NCBI RefSeq assembly: GCF_025751495.1
Contig: NZ_JAOWKZ010000004.1
Location: forward strand, 124,001-188,000
DNA: 64,000 bases
Origin: Albidovulum litorale
GTDB lineage: Bacteria > Pseudomonadota > Alphaproteobacteria > Rhodobacterales > Rhodobacteraceae
Direction: 5' to 3'
Shown here: positions 54,001 to 64,000 of the stretch, in pieces
How the letters are laid out: each line of letters opens with the position of its first letter
How positions within the stretch are numbered: the stretch's first letter is position 1
Notes under the pieces: model-generated
Seen by the model: the letters and a program-made list of their open reading frames with translations, nothing else
Databases searched by the model: none
Told to the model about the DNA's origin: nothing
Made by a program: the position numbers and the translations under genes

Positions 54001-54218
54001 CGGACCGAACCTTATCGGAAGGTTGAAAGGAATTGGGCGGCACCTATATATGCCGGGCAGGTTTGTGGCAAGCCAACTAGATAAAGTGTGCCCTTTGCCG
54101 AAGCTATGCGCTATAAGCATGGCTGTTATTCGAAAAGGGGAATACCGAATCGACGGCGTTTTGCCATAGACAGCAGGACGCCGGAAAACGCAAGAGCAAT
54201 AAGAACGGAAACTGGAAG

Positions 54219-54539
54219 ATGCGCGATTTCGTGGACGGCACCGCATTCAACTACGAGCAAGGCCAGAGGTCGCGTAAGCTTTTCGCGGCTGTGGTCCTCG
54301 CGGCGCTGGATGATGCGATTGCCGACGACAAGAAGTATGGCAACGGGCCGGAACAGATCGCCCGTTGGGCGCGGTCGCGTGATGGCCGCGAAGTGTTGTC
54401 CTGTGCCGGGATCGACCCCAACGAGCGGGTTGTGAAAGGTCTGATGGAATTTGTAGGCAAGGGTGTACGCACCTCGGTCGCGCTGTCGCGCGAGGAAAGT
54501 GAACGCCGCCACGCTGCCGAAGAGGCCGAAGCGGCCTGA
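54219..54539 (+). CDS. Small conserved hypothetical protein (DUF6280-like)
   Basis: A 106-residue, mostly helical protein: [20 protein letters not shown], then [13 protein letters not shown], ending in an Ala/Glu-rich tail. I believe it is a Rhodobacteraceae family (DUF6280), by pattern only. Function unknown. It is followed by a strong intrinsic terminator, so it is a monocistronic gene. Confidence 0.65.
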   Translation: MRDFVDGTAFNYEQGQRSRKLFAAVVLAALDDAIADDKKYGNGPEQIARWARSRDGREVLSCAGIDPNERVVKGLMEFVGKGVRTSVALSREESERRHAAEEAEAA

Positions 54540-54565
54540 TCAGTTTATCGCCGCGATGAATTTAG

Positions 54566-54597
54566 ACGCGCCCTTGAGAAAGGGCGCGTTTGTTTTT
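54566..54597 (+). terminator. Strong intrinsic terminator
   Basis: ACGCGCCCTT and AAGGGCGCGT pair perfectly around a GAGA tetraloop and are followed by TTGTTTTT. It lies 26 bases after the DUF6280-like gene. Confidence 0.9.
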
Positions 54598-54634
54598 GGG
54601 ATAGGTAGATGTGGCCGGTTTCTGACCACGCCGG

Positions 54635-55627
54635 TCAACGGGCGTTGCGGCTTTCCAATGCGCGGTTGACCTCACGCCGGACCAGCATCCGGATATTGCG
54701 GGTCATCCGTTCACCCATCGGGCCCTTGAATTCCTGCCGGATGATCTCTGTGATCAGGTCGCGCAACGCATCGGCATCAAGACCCTCCACGCCGGCAATC
54801 TCGTCACCAATACCGGGTGCTGCCGTACCAACCTCGGCTGTCTCCCCCGATTCGGCACTCCGCTCCGGCGCGTCCGCCCGGTCCCAGGGTGCCGTGTCCG
54901 TCACCATGTCCTGCGCCGTCAGATTCAGCCGCCGACGGATGCGCCGCCCCGTGGTGCCAACCGCCGCCGACCGCTCAACTGACTGCGGCAACGGACTGGG
55001 ATCAGAGATGTTCTCGCCTTCCACAAATGCCACGGTATACGTCGGCTCCGCTCTGGTCTCATCCAGATCGCCGGCGATGGGCTCATGATGCTCGGCGTCA
55101 ACGGTTTCAGAGGTTTCTACTGGTGCAGACATTTCGCCCGAAACTTCGTCGTCCTGTTCATCTTCCGACACAGATTCCCGCTCGGCATCTTCGACTGCAT
55201 GTTTCGACTGAGGGGCGTGCTCACTACGGTCGGTATCGTCCCCGATATCGACCTCGAATCCGTCCTCGAATGCGCGTTCCAACTCATCATCCGAGGCGCC
55301 CGCCCGCGCATGTGCGACTTCGCTGCCATCAGGCTCGAAATCATCGCCGATCCCGGCAACGGCGGCTTCAAGTTCGGCAATCGTGTCTTCCAGCGTGACG
55401 CCGCTGCGTCCTTCTGCGGCCACCTCAGGCGCCGAGACACCGCGGTCAATCCGCTGGGCCGAGGTCAGGATCAGCTTGTTGTCGGATTGCGAGTCAACCG
55501 CCTTGGCCTCGATCGAATCGAGTCCGGTGGCGTTCGGGCGGCCGACTTCGCGCTTGTCTTCGGAAATCAGGCGCCGGATCGACGAAAGCACATCCTGAAT
55601 TTCCAAATTTGCCAACGGTTCTGACAT
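54635..55627 (-). CDS. PopZ-like/DUF2497 polar organizer protein
   Basis: A 330-residue protein of PopZ architecture. A conserved N-terminal helix (LEIQDVLSSIRRLISEDKR) is followed by a long acidic, Glu/Asp-rich, unstructured middle (about 70-260) and a C-terminal helical part (ADALRDLITEIIRQEFKG, then MLVRREVNRAL). PopZ forms polar condensates that anchor chromosome and signalling proteins in alphaproteobacteria. Sequence outside the N-helix is diverged from Caulobacter PopZ. It follows tolC on the same strand; valS often lies further along in this neighbourhood. Confidence 0.72.
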   Translation of the reverse strand: MSEPLANLEIQDVLSSIRRLISEDKREVGRPNATGLDSIEAKAVDSQSDNKLILTSAQRIDRGVSAPEVAAEGRSGVTLEDTIAELEAAVAGIGDDFEPDGSEVAHARAGASDDELERAFEDGFEVDIGDDTDRSEHAPQSKHAVEDAERESVSEDEQDDEVSGEMSAPVETSETVDAEHHEPIAGDLDETRAEPTYTVAFVEGENISDPSPLPQSVERSAAVGTTGRRIRRRLNLTAQDMVTDTAPWDRADAPERSAESGETAEVGTAAPGIGDEIAGVEGLDADALRDLITEIIRQEFKGPMGERMTRNIRMLVRREVNRALESRNAR

Positions 55628-55697
55628 GTTGTTTCCTTATCGCCCCCGAACGCAACTTTAGGCCTGTCGGCCCGCTCGGACAACCGTTGTCATGCCA

Positions 55698-57056
55698 TCA
55701 GTTCTTCCCGATTGCTTTCAGGACGCGATCCAGGCTCTCGCCCTGCACCGAGGTAGCCGGTGCGGATTTGACCGCGTTGTAATAGGCTTCGGGGTCGTAG
55801 ATCGGCACGCTCAGGTTCAAATATTCTGCCGTCAGAAGACCCATAGAAGACAAAAGCGAATAAATCGCTACCTGTAGATTTGCCTCGGCCGTGATCCGGT
55901 TGGACCGGGCATCGAGAAGCGCTTGTTCGGCATCCAGAACGTCGAGCGTCGTGCGCGCGCCCAGCTTGGCCTCTTCGCGCACGCCATCATAGGCTATGGT
56001 CGCTGCGGCGATCTGCCGCTCGGTGGCCGTGATCTGCGCACGGGCGACTTCGATATCGGCCCAGCTGCTGCCGACATTCTGCGTGACGATCACGCTGGTC
56101 TGCAAAAGTGCCGATCGCGCGGCGTCGCGGTTGGCAATCGCCTTCCGGTGAACAGCCGACAGCGCGCCGCCCGAATAAATCGTCTGCCGCATCTCGATGC
56201 CGATGGATGACGTATTCGCCGAGTTCTCGTTCAGGTTCACCCCTGCCGTTCCGTTGATCACTGGCAGACGCTGGGCTACCGCGAAGGCGACACTCAGATC
56301 CGCGCCGGCGGCCTGATGCTGGGCCTGCCGGATTGCCGGATGAGACCGCTGCGCAATCGAGCGCGCATCGTCCAAAACCCGTGGCAGGGCAGGCGGTGTC
56401 GGAGCGGTGGCAAGGGCCGTCGGATATTGACCCGTGGTGGCTTTGTACGCTTCACGCGCCGCGGCAAGCTGACCCTCTGCCGCTGCAAGCGAGGCCCGCG
56501 CCGCCGCCAGCCGTGCCTCTGCCTGCGCGACATCGGTGCGCGTCACCTCGCCCACGTCGAACTGATCTTGCGTAGCCCGAAGCGTCTCATCAAGGACGCG
56601 GACCGAGTTTTGGTTGATGGCGACGTTCTCCATCGCGCTGCGGACGCCGAAGTAAGATGAGACAGCAGAGAGAAGTACGTCCTGCTCGACATTGACGAGG
56701 GCTTGACGCGTTGCGAGCACAGCCTCTTTTGCGATGTCGATGTTGATCTTCGAGCGGCCAAAATCGGTAACCAGAACACGGCCCTGAATGGCGAGCGTCG
56801 AGGAAACGCCCGGGTTCTGTGGGGAATCGACATGCGATGCACTTGCCACCCATTCGAGAACCGGGCGCAAAGCCGCAACCGCTGAGGCGACATCTTCGTC
56901 CGCGGCGCGCAGGACCGCGCGGTTCTGTTCGATCAGGTTGGAGTTCTTGTAGGCCGAAACCAGCGCATCAGCCAGTGTCTCGGATCGGGCCGGGCCGGAA
57001 AGTCCGAATGCGCATATGCACGCAACGATCAGCGCCCTGGATGCCGGAAGTCTCAT
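55698..57056 (-). CDS. tolC: TolC-family outer-membrane efflux protein
   Basis: A 452-residue exported protein with signal peptide ending PARSETLAD and two long repeats of alternating helices (for example TRTDVAQAEARLAAARASLAAAEGQLAAAREAY and LGARTTLDVLDAEQALLDA). TolC trimers form the outer-membrane channel for type I secretion and drug efflux. It lies 58 bases downstream of the pcm-like gene on the same strand. Confidence 0.92.
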   Translation of the reverse strand: MRLPASRALIVACICAFGLSGPARSETLADALVSAYKNSNLIEQNRAVLRAADEDVASAVAALRPVLEWVASASHVDSPQNPGVSSTLAIQGRVLVTDFGRSKINIDIAKEAVLATRQALVNVEQDVLLSAVSSYFGVRSAMENVAINQNSVRVLDETLRATQDQFDVGEVTRTDVAQAEARLAAARASLAAAEGQLAAAREAYKATTGQYPTALATAPTPPALPRVLDDARSIAQRSHPAIRQAQHQAAGADLSVAFAVAQRLPVINGTAGVNLNENSANTSSIGIEMRQTIYSGGALSAVHRKAIANRDAARSALLQTSVIVTQNVGSSWADIEVARAQITATERQIAAATIAYDGVREEAKLGARTTLDVLDAEQALLDARSNRITAEANLQVAIYSLLSSMGLLTAEYLNLSVPIYDPEAYYNAVKSAPATSVQGESLDRVLKAIGKN

Positions 57057-57114
57057 CTTGTTTCATCTTTCGGTTCGTTTCCCGAATCCGTCGAGGAGGC
57101 CAGGTCGGGTCGGG

Positions 57115-57768
57115 TCACAAGGTGAATGCGCGTTCGGTTTCAAAGCCCGGAAGGACCGGGGCGGAGGCGTTGAAGGCAAAGCGCCAGGTGACGCGGCCTT
57201 CGTTCTTGTGGCCGATCCGGCACAGCCCGAGCACCCCGTCCATGAAGATGCAGGCAATGCGGCCGCCTTCCTTCAGCTGATCAAGAATTGCCGCAGGTAC
57301 GGTCTCTGCCGCGCCCTGAATGGTGATGGCGTCGTAGGGGCCGTGCTTTGCCGATCCGGCGGCAAGTGGCCCGGTGATCACCGCGGCATTATCTGCACCG
57401 ACGTCAGCGAGACGCTGCTCGGCCTGCTGGGCAAGTCCGGTATCTTCCTCTACCGCAACGACGGCCTCGGCCATATGCGCGATCACCGCAGCCGAATAGC
57501 CAAGCCCGCAACCGATATCGAGAACCAGATCATCCGATTGGATATCGAGCGCGTCGAGCATCTTCGCCAGCGTGCGCGGTTCAAGCATCACCCGGCCGCC
57601 GCCGAGTTCGATATTGTTTCCGACATAAGCCGCCTCGCGCAGTGTGGAGGGCACGAATGTCTCGCGCGGCACCGTCAGCATCGCCTCGATAATCGGGAAT
57701 TTGGTTACGTCATTGGGGCGCACCTGAGTGTCCACCATCATCGTTCGACGTGCAGCGAAATCGGCCAT
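57115..57768 (-). CDS. Protein-L-isoaspartate O-methyltransferase family protein
   Basis: A 217-residue SAM methyltransferase. Motif I is [18 protein letters not shown], and [14 protein letters not shown] is the family N-terminus. The repair enzyme methylates isoaspartate, but members next to tolC in alphaproteobacteria are often diverged, so the substrate may differ. It heads the pcm-tolC unit. Confidence 0.85.
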   Translation of the reverse strand: MADFAARRTMMVDTQVRPNDVTKFPIIEAMLTVPRETFVPSTLREAAYVGNNIELGGGRVMLEPRTLAKMLDALDIQSDDLVLDIGCGLGYSAAVIAHMAEAVVAVEEDTGLAQQAEQRLADVGADNAAVITGPLAAGSAKHGPYDAITIQGAAETVPAAILDQLKEGGRIACIFMDGVLGLCRIGHKNEGRVTWRFAFNASAPVLPGFETERAFTL

Positions 57769-57986
57769 CTACTGAACTCTTCGGTCTGGTATGTGACTGG
57801 CCTGTCTTGCCACAGAACGAGAGGGGGGGCAACGGGGCAGGACGCCGCGCAGTGACGTGGGGCAAGGATATGCAGAACTGAAGTTCTGTGTACTGTCATG
57901 TGGGTTCCCCCGAGCGCTCACCGCGCATCAAACCGGGTGTTCTGGCGAACCGAAAATGACCGGCGAGGGGCGATTCTGATCGGATA

Positions 57987-58796
57987 TCAGAGTAATCCTT
58001 CCGCGCGAAAGCTCATCTCCCGCGCTTTTCCGATGATGAGGTGATCGTGCAGCGCGATCCCCATGATTCCGGCCGCATCCTGGATCTGTCCGGTGACGGA
58101 GATGTCCTGCTCTGACGGAGTCGGATCGCCCGACGGGTGGTTGTGAACAAGGATCAGGGCGGTGGCGTTCAGCTCCAGCGCTCGCTTGATGACTTCGCGC
58201 GGATAGACGGGGACGTGATCGACGGTGCCGCGGGCCTGTTCCTCATCGGCGATCAGCACGTTCTTGCGGTCGAGGAAGAGAATGCGGAACTGCTCGGTCT
58301 CGCGATGCGCCATCGAGGTGCGGCAATAGTCGAGAAGCTCGTCCCACGACGACAGCACCGCCCGGTTCATCACCTTCGCCCGCGCCAGTCGGTGCGCGGC
58401 GGCCTCCACGATCTTGAGTTCCTGCACGACGGCATCGCCCACCCCTTCGACCTCGGACAGCCGGTGCGGTGGGGCGGAGAGGACCCGATTGAAATCGCCG
58501 AACCGGTCCAGCAGCCTCCGGGCCAGTGGTTTTACATCCTGCTGGAGAATGGCACGGAATAGGACGAGTTCGAGAAGCTCGTAATCGGGCAGGGCCTGGG
58601 CACCGGCCTCTATGAAGCGGGCGCGCAGGCGTCGCCTGTGGTCTTTGATGTAAGAGGGCAGTCGCCCTTGCGGCAATGGTAATTCAGGCGCCTCGTCGCC
58701 CGGGAAGAGCGGCAACGGGGCTTCATGAAAGGCACGACTCGGGCACATTGGTCGAGCGTCGCGCGGCATGGTGAAAGAAGAGTTAACGGCTGTCAT
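57987..58796 (-). CDS. radC: RadC-like JAMM-domain protein
   Basis: A 269-residue protein. An N-terminal helix-hairpin-helix (about 80-125) is followed by a JAB/MPN domain with the metal motif HNHPSGDPTPSEQD (about residue 217). RadC was named for DNA repair, but its role is debated. The start overlaps a small hairpin after dnaJ. ATG 58796 may be preceded by other starts; the N-terminus is not conserved. Confidence 0.9.
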   Translation of the reverse strand: MTAVNSSFTMPRDARPMCPSRAFHEAPLPLFPGDEAPELPLPQGRLPSYIKDHRRRLRARFIEAGAQALPDYELLELVLFRAILQQDVKPLARRLLDRFGDFNRVLSAPPHRLSEVEGVGDAVVQELKIVEAAAHRLARAKVMNRAVLSSWDELLDYCRTSMAHRETEQFRILFLDRKNVLIADEEQARGTVDHVPVYPREVIKRALELNATALILVHNHPSGDPTPSEQDISVTGQIQDAAGIMGIALHDHLIIGKAREMSFRAEGLL

Positions 58797-58819
58797 AAGG
58801 TGGGTTTAAAACCACCTTA
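58796..58819. terminator. Small hairpin at the dnaJ/radC junction
   Basis: TAAGGTGG and CCACCTTA pair around an 8-base A/T loop, covering the dnaJ stop codon and touching the radC start. There is no strong T-tract, so termination of dnaJ is uncertain. Confidence 0.3.
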
Positions 58820-59962
58820 CCCTTTCATTCCGTCCCAGAAATTCTTCACCTTGGAGAAGAAGGATGACCCTTCAGGGTTGTTGTCCTTGCTGAGCTGTTC
58901 GAACTCGCGCAGCAATTCCTTTTGCCTGCCGGTCAGGTTCACCGGCGTTTCCACCGCGACCTCGATCAGCATGTCGCCGGTGCCGCCGCCGCGAAGCGCG
59001 GGCATGCCCTTGCCACGCAGCCGCATCTGCTTACCGGTCTGGGTGCCAGCCGGAACCTTGACCTTCGACCGCCCGCCATCGATCGTCGGCACCTCGACAT
59101 CGCCGCCAAGGGCTGCCGCCGTCATCGACACCGGCACCCGGCAATAGAGGTTCACGCCATCCCGCTGGAAGAGCGCGTGTTCGCGGACCTCGATGAAGAT
59201 GTAAAGGTCGCCCGACGGCCCGCCGCGCATCCCCGCCTCGCCCTCACCGGCGAGGCGAATACGGGTGCCGGTTTCGACGCCTGCCGGGATATTGACCGAA
59301 AGCTGACGCTCCTTTTCCGTGCGCCCCGCGCCGTGACAGGTCTTGCAGGGGTTCTTGATCGTCTGGCCCAGACCGCCGCAGGTCGGGCAGGTGCGTTCGA
59401 CCGTGAAGAAACCCTGCTGGGCGCGGACTTTGCCCATGCCGGAACAGGTCGGACAGGTCTGCGGTTCCGCGCCACCCTCTGCCCCGGTGCCGTTGCAGGA
59501 CCCGCAGGCGACCGAGGTCGGCACGGTGATCGACTTCTGGACGCCCTTATACGCCTCTTCCAGCGTCACCCGCATGTTGTAGCGCAGGTCGGAACCGCGT
59601 TGAGCGCGCTGCCGTCCACCGCCGCCGCGTCCGCCCATGAAGTCGCCGAAGAGATCCTCAAACACGTCCGAGAACGCGCTGGCAAAATCGCCCTGCTGGC
59701 CATAACCATGACCGCCGCCACCGCGGGGGCCGCCGCCTTCGAAAGCCGCGTGGCCGAAGCGGTCATAGGCTGCCTTACGGGTGTCGTCCTTCAGGACGTC
59801 ATAGGCCTCGTTCACTTCCTTGAACTGGGCCTCGGATTCGGGTTTGTCCTTGTTGCGGTCGGGGTGCAGTTCCTTGGCCTTCGTGCGATAGGCCTTCTTG
59901 ATCTCGTCGGCGGATGCACCGCGCGCGACGCCCAGAACCTCGTAATAATCGCGTTTCGCCAT
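58817..59962 (-). CDS. dnaJ: Chaperone DnaJ
   Basis: A 381-residue Hsp40. The J domain carries the HPD motif in [10 protein letters not shown], then a Gly-rich linker, a zinc-finger domain with four CxxCxGxG repeats ([32 protein letters not shown]) and the C-terminal substrate domain. ATG 59962 ([12 protein letters not shown]) is the conserved start. It follows dnaK by 73 bases. Confidence 0.98.
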   Translation of the reverse strand: MAKRDYYEVLGVARGASADEIKKAYRTKAKELHPDRNKDKPESEAQFKEVNEAYDVLKDDTRKAAYDRFGHAAFEGGGPRGGGGHGYGQQGDFASAFSDVFEDLFGDFMGGRGGGGRQRAQRGSDLRYNMRVTLEEAYKGVQKSITVPTSVACGSCNGTGAEGGAEPQTCPTCSGMGKVRAQQGFFTVERTCPTCGGLGQTIKNPCKTCHGAGRTEKERQLSVNIPAGVETGTRIRLAGEGEAGMRGGPSGDLYIFIEVREHALFQRDGVNLYCRVPVSMTAAALGGDVEVPTIDGGRSKVKVPAGTQTGKQMRLRGKGMPALRGGGTGDMLIEVAVETPVNLTGRQKELLREFEQLSKDNNPEGSSFFSKVKNFWDGMKG

Positions 59963-60035
59963 TCTTCGCCCTTTCGGGGAACGCGCGGACCGGCCCGACG
60001 GCAAGGGTCAGGCCGATCCTATGGTTCCGGTCGCG

Positions 60036-61952
<1,917 letters not shown>

Positions 61953-62060
61953 ATGTATACCTTTCCTTCGGCGATTAAGTGGCGCCAGATCCGATTGCGG
62001 CCTCTGGCCCCGATCCCAAGATTTCGGCCGGGTATGGCACCCTGACCGGCTTCGCAGGGT

Positions 62061-62089
62061 ATATAAGGAGGGGCATGGGGCGCTGCAAG
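62061..62089 (-). promoter_or_regulatory. RpoH-type heat-shock promoter of dnaK
   Basis: On the minus strand, CTTG (62086-62089) is followed after 18 bases by CTTATAT (62061-62067). This fits the alphaproteobacterial RpoH pattern (CTTG at -35, CYTATNT at -10). It is about 109 bases from the dnaK start codon. A sigma-70 reading (TTGCAG-N17-TATATA) overlaps the same bases. Confidence 0.7.
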
Positions 62090-62121
62090 CGCTCTGGCAG
62101 TAGGAAAAACAGGGAAAATTT

Positions 62122-62766
62122 GTGGAAAACCGATCCGCGCAATCAAAGCGTGCCGACGCGCCCGTGCCGACCGCTGTCATCAACGGCGCAACCCTGTTTT
62201 CTGGGTTGCTCGACGGGGCAGACCAGGCGCGGATTATTGACGATATCCGCCGGGTGGTCACGGCTGCGCCGCTTTTTTCGCCACTGACGCCTTGGGGCAA
62301 GCCGATGTCGGTCAGAATGACGTCGGCGGGAAAGTATGGCTGGTTTTCCGACCGCAAGGGCTATCGTTACACAGACCGGCATCCGCAAGGCGGCACATGG
62401 CCCCCGATCCCGGCCAGCGTGCTGGATATATGGGGTCGCCTCGTCGGGTCGGAACGGACGCCGGATTGCTGTCTGGTGAACTTCTACACCGACGGCGCAC
62501 GGATGGGCCTGCATCAGGATCGGGACGAGGCGGACTTTCGCTGGCCGGTCCTGTCGGTCAGCCTTGGTGACGACGCGCGGTTCCGGATCGGCACCACGAC
62601 GCGCGGAGGCCCGACCGAAAGCGTCCGGCTGCGTTCGGGCGACGTTCTGCAGCTGGGTGGAGAGGCGCGGCTTGCCTACCACGGTATAGACCGGATCATG
62701 CCAGGCACATCATCGCTTCTGCCAAAGGGTGGACGGATCAATCTGACCATGAGGGTTGTCGACTAA
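62122..62766 (+). CDS. alkB: AlkB-like 2-oxoglutarate/Fe(II) dioxygenase
   Basis: A 214-residue DNA/RNA dealkylation enzyme. Iron ligands are His131 and Asp133 in [11 protein letters not shown] and His187 in YHGIDRI; Arg205 and Arg211 near the end bind 2-oxoglutarate. [17 protein letters not shown] is a hallmark of the family. GTG 62122 has AGGGAAAA upstream. It is convergent with, and overlaps by four bases, the ABC permease gene. Confidence 0.95.
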   Translation: MENRSAQSKRADAPVPTAVINGATLFSGLLDGADQARIIDDIRRVVTAAPLFSPLTPWGKPMSVRMTSAGKYGWFSDRKGYRYTDRHPQGGTWPPIPASVLDIWGRLVGSERTPDCCLVNFYTDGARMGLHQDRDEADFRWPVLSVSLGDDARFRIGTTTRGGPTESVRLRSGDVLQLGGEARLAYHGIDRIMPGTSSLLPKGGRINLTMRVVD

Positions 62767-63584
62767 CGCCCGGCCGTCCAACTAAGCGACGCATTTCGAC
62801 GGGTATAGAACTCGCCCATCAGGCCCAGGATAAGAAGCGCGAGCGTTATATAAAGCGGATAGGTAAGCGACGTTTTCTGCGGGTAATAGTTGATGAACGC
62901 GTAACCGCGCGCTTGGTCGATGATATGAAAGAGCGGATTCCAGTCGAACATCTTCAACATCGCATAGCTCAACGTGTTCGCGACGAACATCTTGCCCGAG
63001 GCAAACATGTTGACGCGCATATAAAGCGTACGCGCCAGCTTGACGAAGTCCGGCCACCACGGCCGCATGGCCATTACCACCATCCCCACTGCGACACCAT
63101 TTAGCCAGGAAAGAAGCAAAATGCCCAGGCAGGACACGGGATCGTCAATTTGTATTGGGCCGAAGGCTATATGATAGACGCCGAGTATTACCGTGACCGA
63201 CAAGACCTGGATGTAGAGTGATGCCAGGGCAGAAGAACAGATCGCCACTGCCGTGTTCATCGGCGCGTGCAGCATCATCGCCGAGGTCGGCCCGTCAGCA
63301 GACAGGACAGCCCCCATCGCCTTAGTATTGGCCATGAACAGGAAGATGCCCGACATAAGGTAGACGACAAAATCCCCCCGGATCGCATTGCCACGCATCC
63401 CCAGGAAATTGAACATAACATAGAAGACCGCGATGAGCAGAACGGTCTGAAAAATGTTCATTATCAGCCCGACCATCGCGTGACGGTGGGATCGACGGAC
63501 GGACTGGACGGTACTGTGATAAATCAGTTCAAGAACCAAGAGCGCCGAGTTAAACCCCGATTTCTGTGTCTCGACCCTGAACAT
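62763..63584 (-). CDS. ABC-2 type capsule polysaccharide export permease (KpsM-like)
   Basis: A 273-residue membrane protein with about six helices, resembling KpsM/RkpT permeases: AMVGLIMNIFQTVLLIAVFYV, then MSGIFLFMANTKAMG. It would export capsule with an ATPase that is not in the window. Presence of a KpsM-like permease 37 kb from the Wzx/Wzy locus suggests a second polysaccharide exporter. The role of this copy is uncertain. Confidence 0.85.
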   Translation of the reverse strand: MFRVETQKSGFNSALLVLELIYHSTVQSVRRSHRHAMVGLIMNIFQTVLLIAVFYVMFNFLGMRGNAIRGDFVVYLMSGIFLFMANTKAMGAVLSADGPTSAMMLHAPMNTAVAICSSALASLYIQVLSVTVILGVYHIAFGPIQIDDPVSCLGILLLSWLNGVAVGMVVMAMRPWWPDFVKLARTLYMRVNMFASGKMFVANTLSYAMLKMFDWNPLFHIIDQARGYAFINYYPQKTSLTYPLYITLALLILGLMGEFYTRRNASLSWTAGR

Positions 63585-63712
63585 CTCTCGCGTCGTTTCC
63601 GCTTGTGGTACGTTGCCTCAAGGTTTTTCGCACAGGAATCTTGCCGTTCCTTTAGCGCGCGATCATAAGGTTAACCGCATTTGCGATCAACTGAGCGTAT
63701 CGGGAGAAACCG

Positions 63713-64000
63713 TTGGATCATGAACACCTCACCCGCGTGATGCGCCGTCTGGCGCTCGAAGCAGGCGACCGGATCATGGCGATCTACAATGCCGAGGACT
63801 TCGAGGTGCGCTCCAAGTCGGATGCAAGCCCTGTGACCGAAGCCGACGAGGTCGCCGACGCACTGATTTCTGAAGGGTTGGCCGAGGCATTCCCCTCCGT
63901 TGCGATCGTGACCGAAGAGCAGGCGACGAGCCACGGGCAGGCGGTTTCTACCTTTCTCATCGTCGATCCACTCGACGGAACCAAGGAATTCATCCAGCGG
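63713..64000 (+). CDS. cysQ: CysQ-like 3'(2'),5'-bisphosphate nucleotidase (partial)
   Basis: The first 96 residues of an inositol-monophosphatase-fold enzyme, cut by the right edge of the window. VTEADEVADALI and the metal/phosphate motif DPLDGTKEFI are visible. CysQ removes PAP formed in sulfate assimilation. The TTG at 63713 is preceded by GGGAGAAA at four bases. It is transcribed away from the permease gene. Confidence 0.9.
   Translation, partial: MDHEHLTRVMRRLALEAGDRIMAIYNAEDFEVRSKSDASPVTEADEVADALISEGLAEAFPSVAIVTEEQATSHGQAVSTFLIVDPLDGTKEFIQR

Overview
The window looks like a chromosomal segment of an alphaproteobacterium of the Rhodobacteraceae/Roseobacter group. Grounds: GC-rich coding DNA, a VPLPA-type exosortase system, a gene resembling the Rhodobacter gene-transfer-agent spike base protein, and familiar alphaproteobacterial neighbourhoods (pcm-tolC-PopZ-like, dnaK-dnaJ). 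The genus cannot be fixed by reading alone. No rRNA, tRNA, CRISPR array, transposase or integrase was found.

Region 1 (about 1-26.3 kb) is an exopolysaccharide and protein-sorting locus. It holds a Wzx-like flippase, a hexapeptide acyltransferase, a rhomboid protease, an exosortase fused to an EpsI domain, an outer-membrane barrel, a Wza-like export protein, a giant TPR lipoprotein and a priming sugar transferase. A divergent unit follows: ExeA-type ATPase, Wzz-like chain-length protein and BY-kinase. Next come a VPLPA-CTERM protein (the only visible exosortase substrate), several glycosyltransferases, a Wzy/O-antigen-ligase-like protein, a secreted beta-helix protein with a long Ser/Thr/Gly linker, an SGNH hydrolase and a second hexapeptide acyltransferase. 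Inside this locus sit a spike-base protein and, convergent to it, a large protein with no signal peptide that has an esterase-like and a lectin-like part. These two are the most intriguing element of the window, because gene-transfer-agent head spikes are known to bind capsule.

Region 2 (26.3-33.6 kb) has tRNA hydroxylase trhO, two small unknown genes, NAD salvage genes pncA-pncB, a secreted phytase-like protein, and a GDP-mannose dehydrogenase plus GT4 pair that probably supplies a uronic acid to a polysaccharide. Region 3 (33.7-37.1 kb) is a TetR-aminotransferase-TPP decarboxylase operon that fits the arginine transaminase pathway (aruH-aruI).

Region 4 (37.1-64 kb) is mostly housekeeping: a LOG protein, dapD, a YbbN-like thioredoxin, a LON-domain protein, a Trm112 protein, a ubiquinone hydroxylase, a LolA-like protein, a lytic transglycosylase, hspQ, a gamma-glutamyltransferase, an RsbW/STAS pair, a thiolase, a HisC-like aminotransferase, an MsbA-like exporter, a YgfZ-like protein, an acyltransferase, efp, a PopZ-like protein, tolC, a pcm-like gene, radC, dnaJ, dnaK (with a convincing RpoH-type promoter), alkB, a capsule-type ABC permease and the start of cysQ, cut by the window edge.

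Many long reading frames lie opposite real genes. They follow from the high third-position GC and were left out. Start codons were moved inward where a signal peptide, family N-terminus or Shine-Dalgarno sequence argued for it; these choices are inference.
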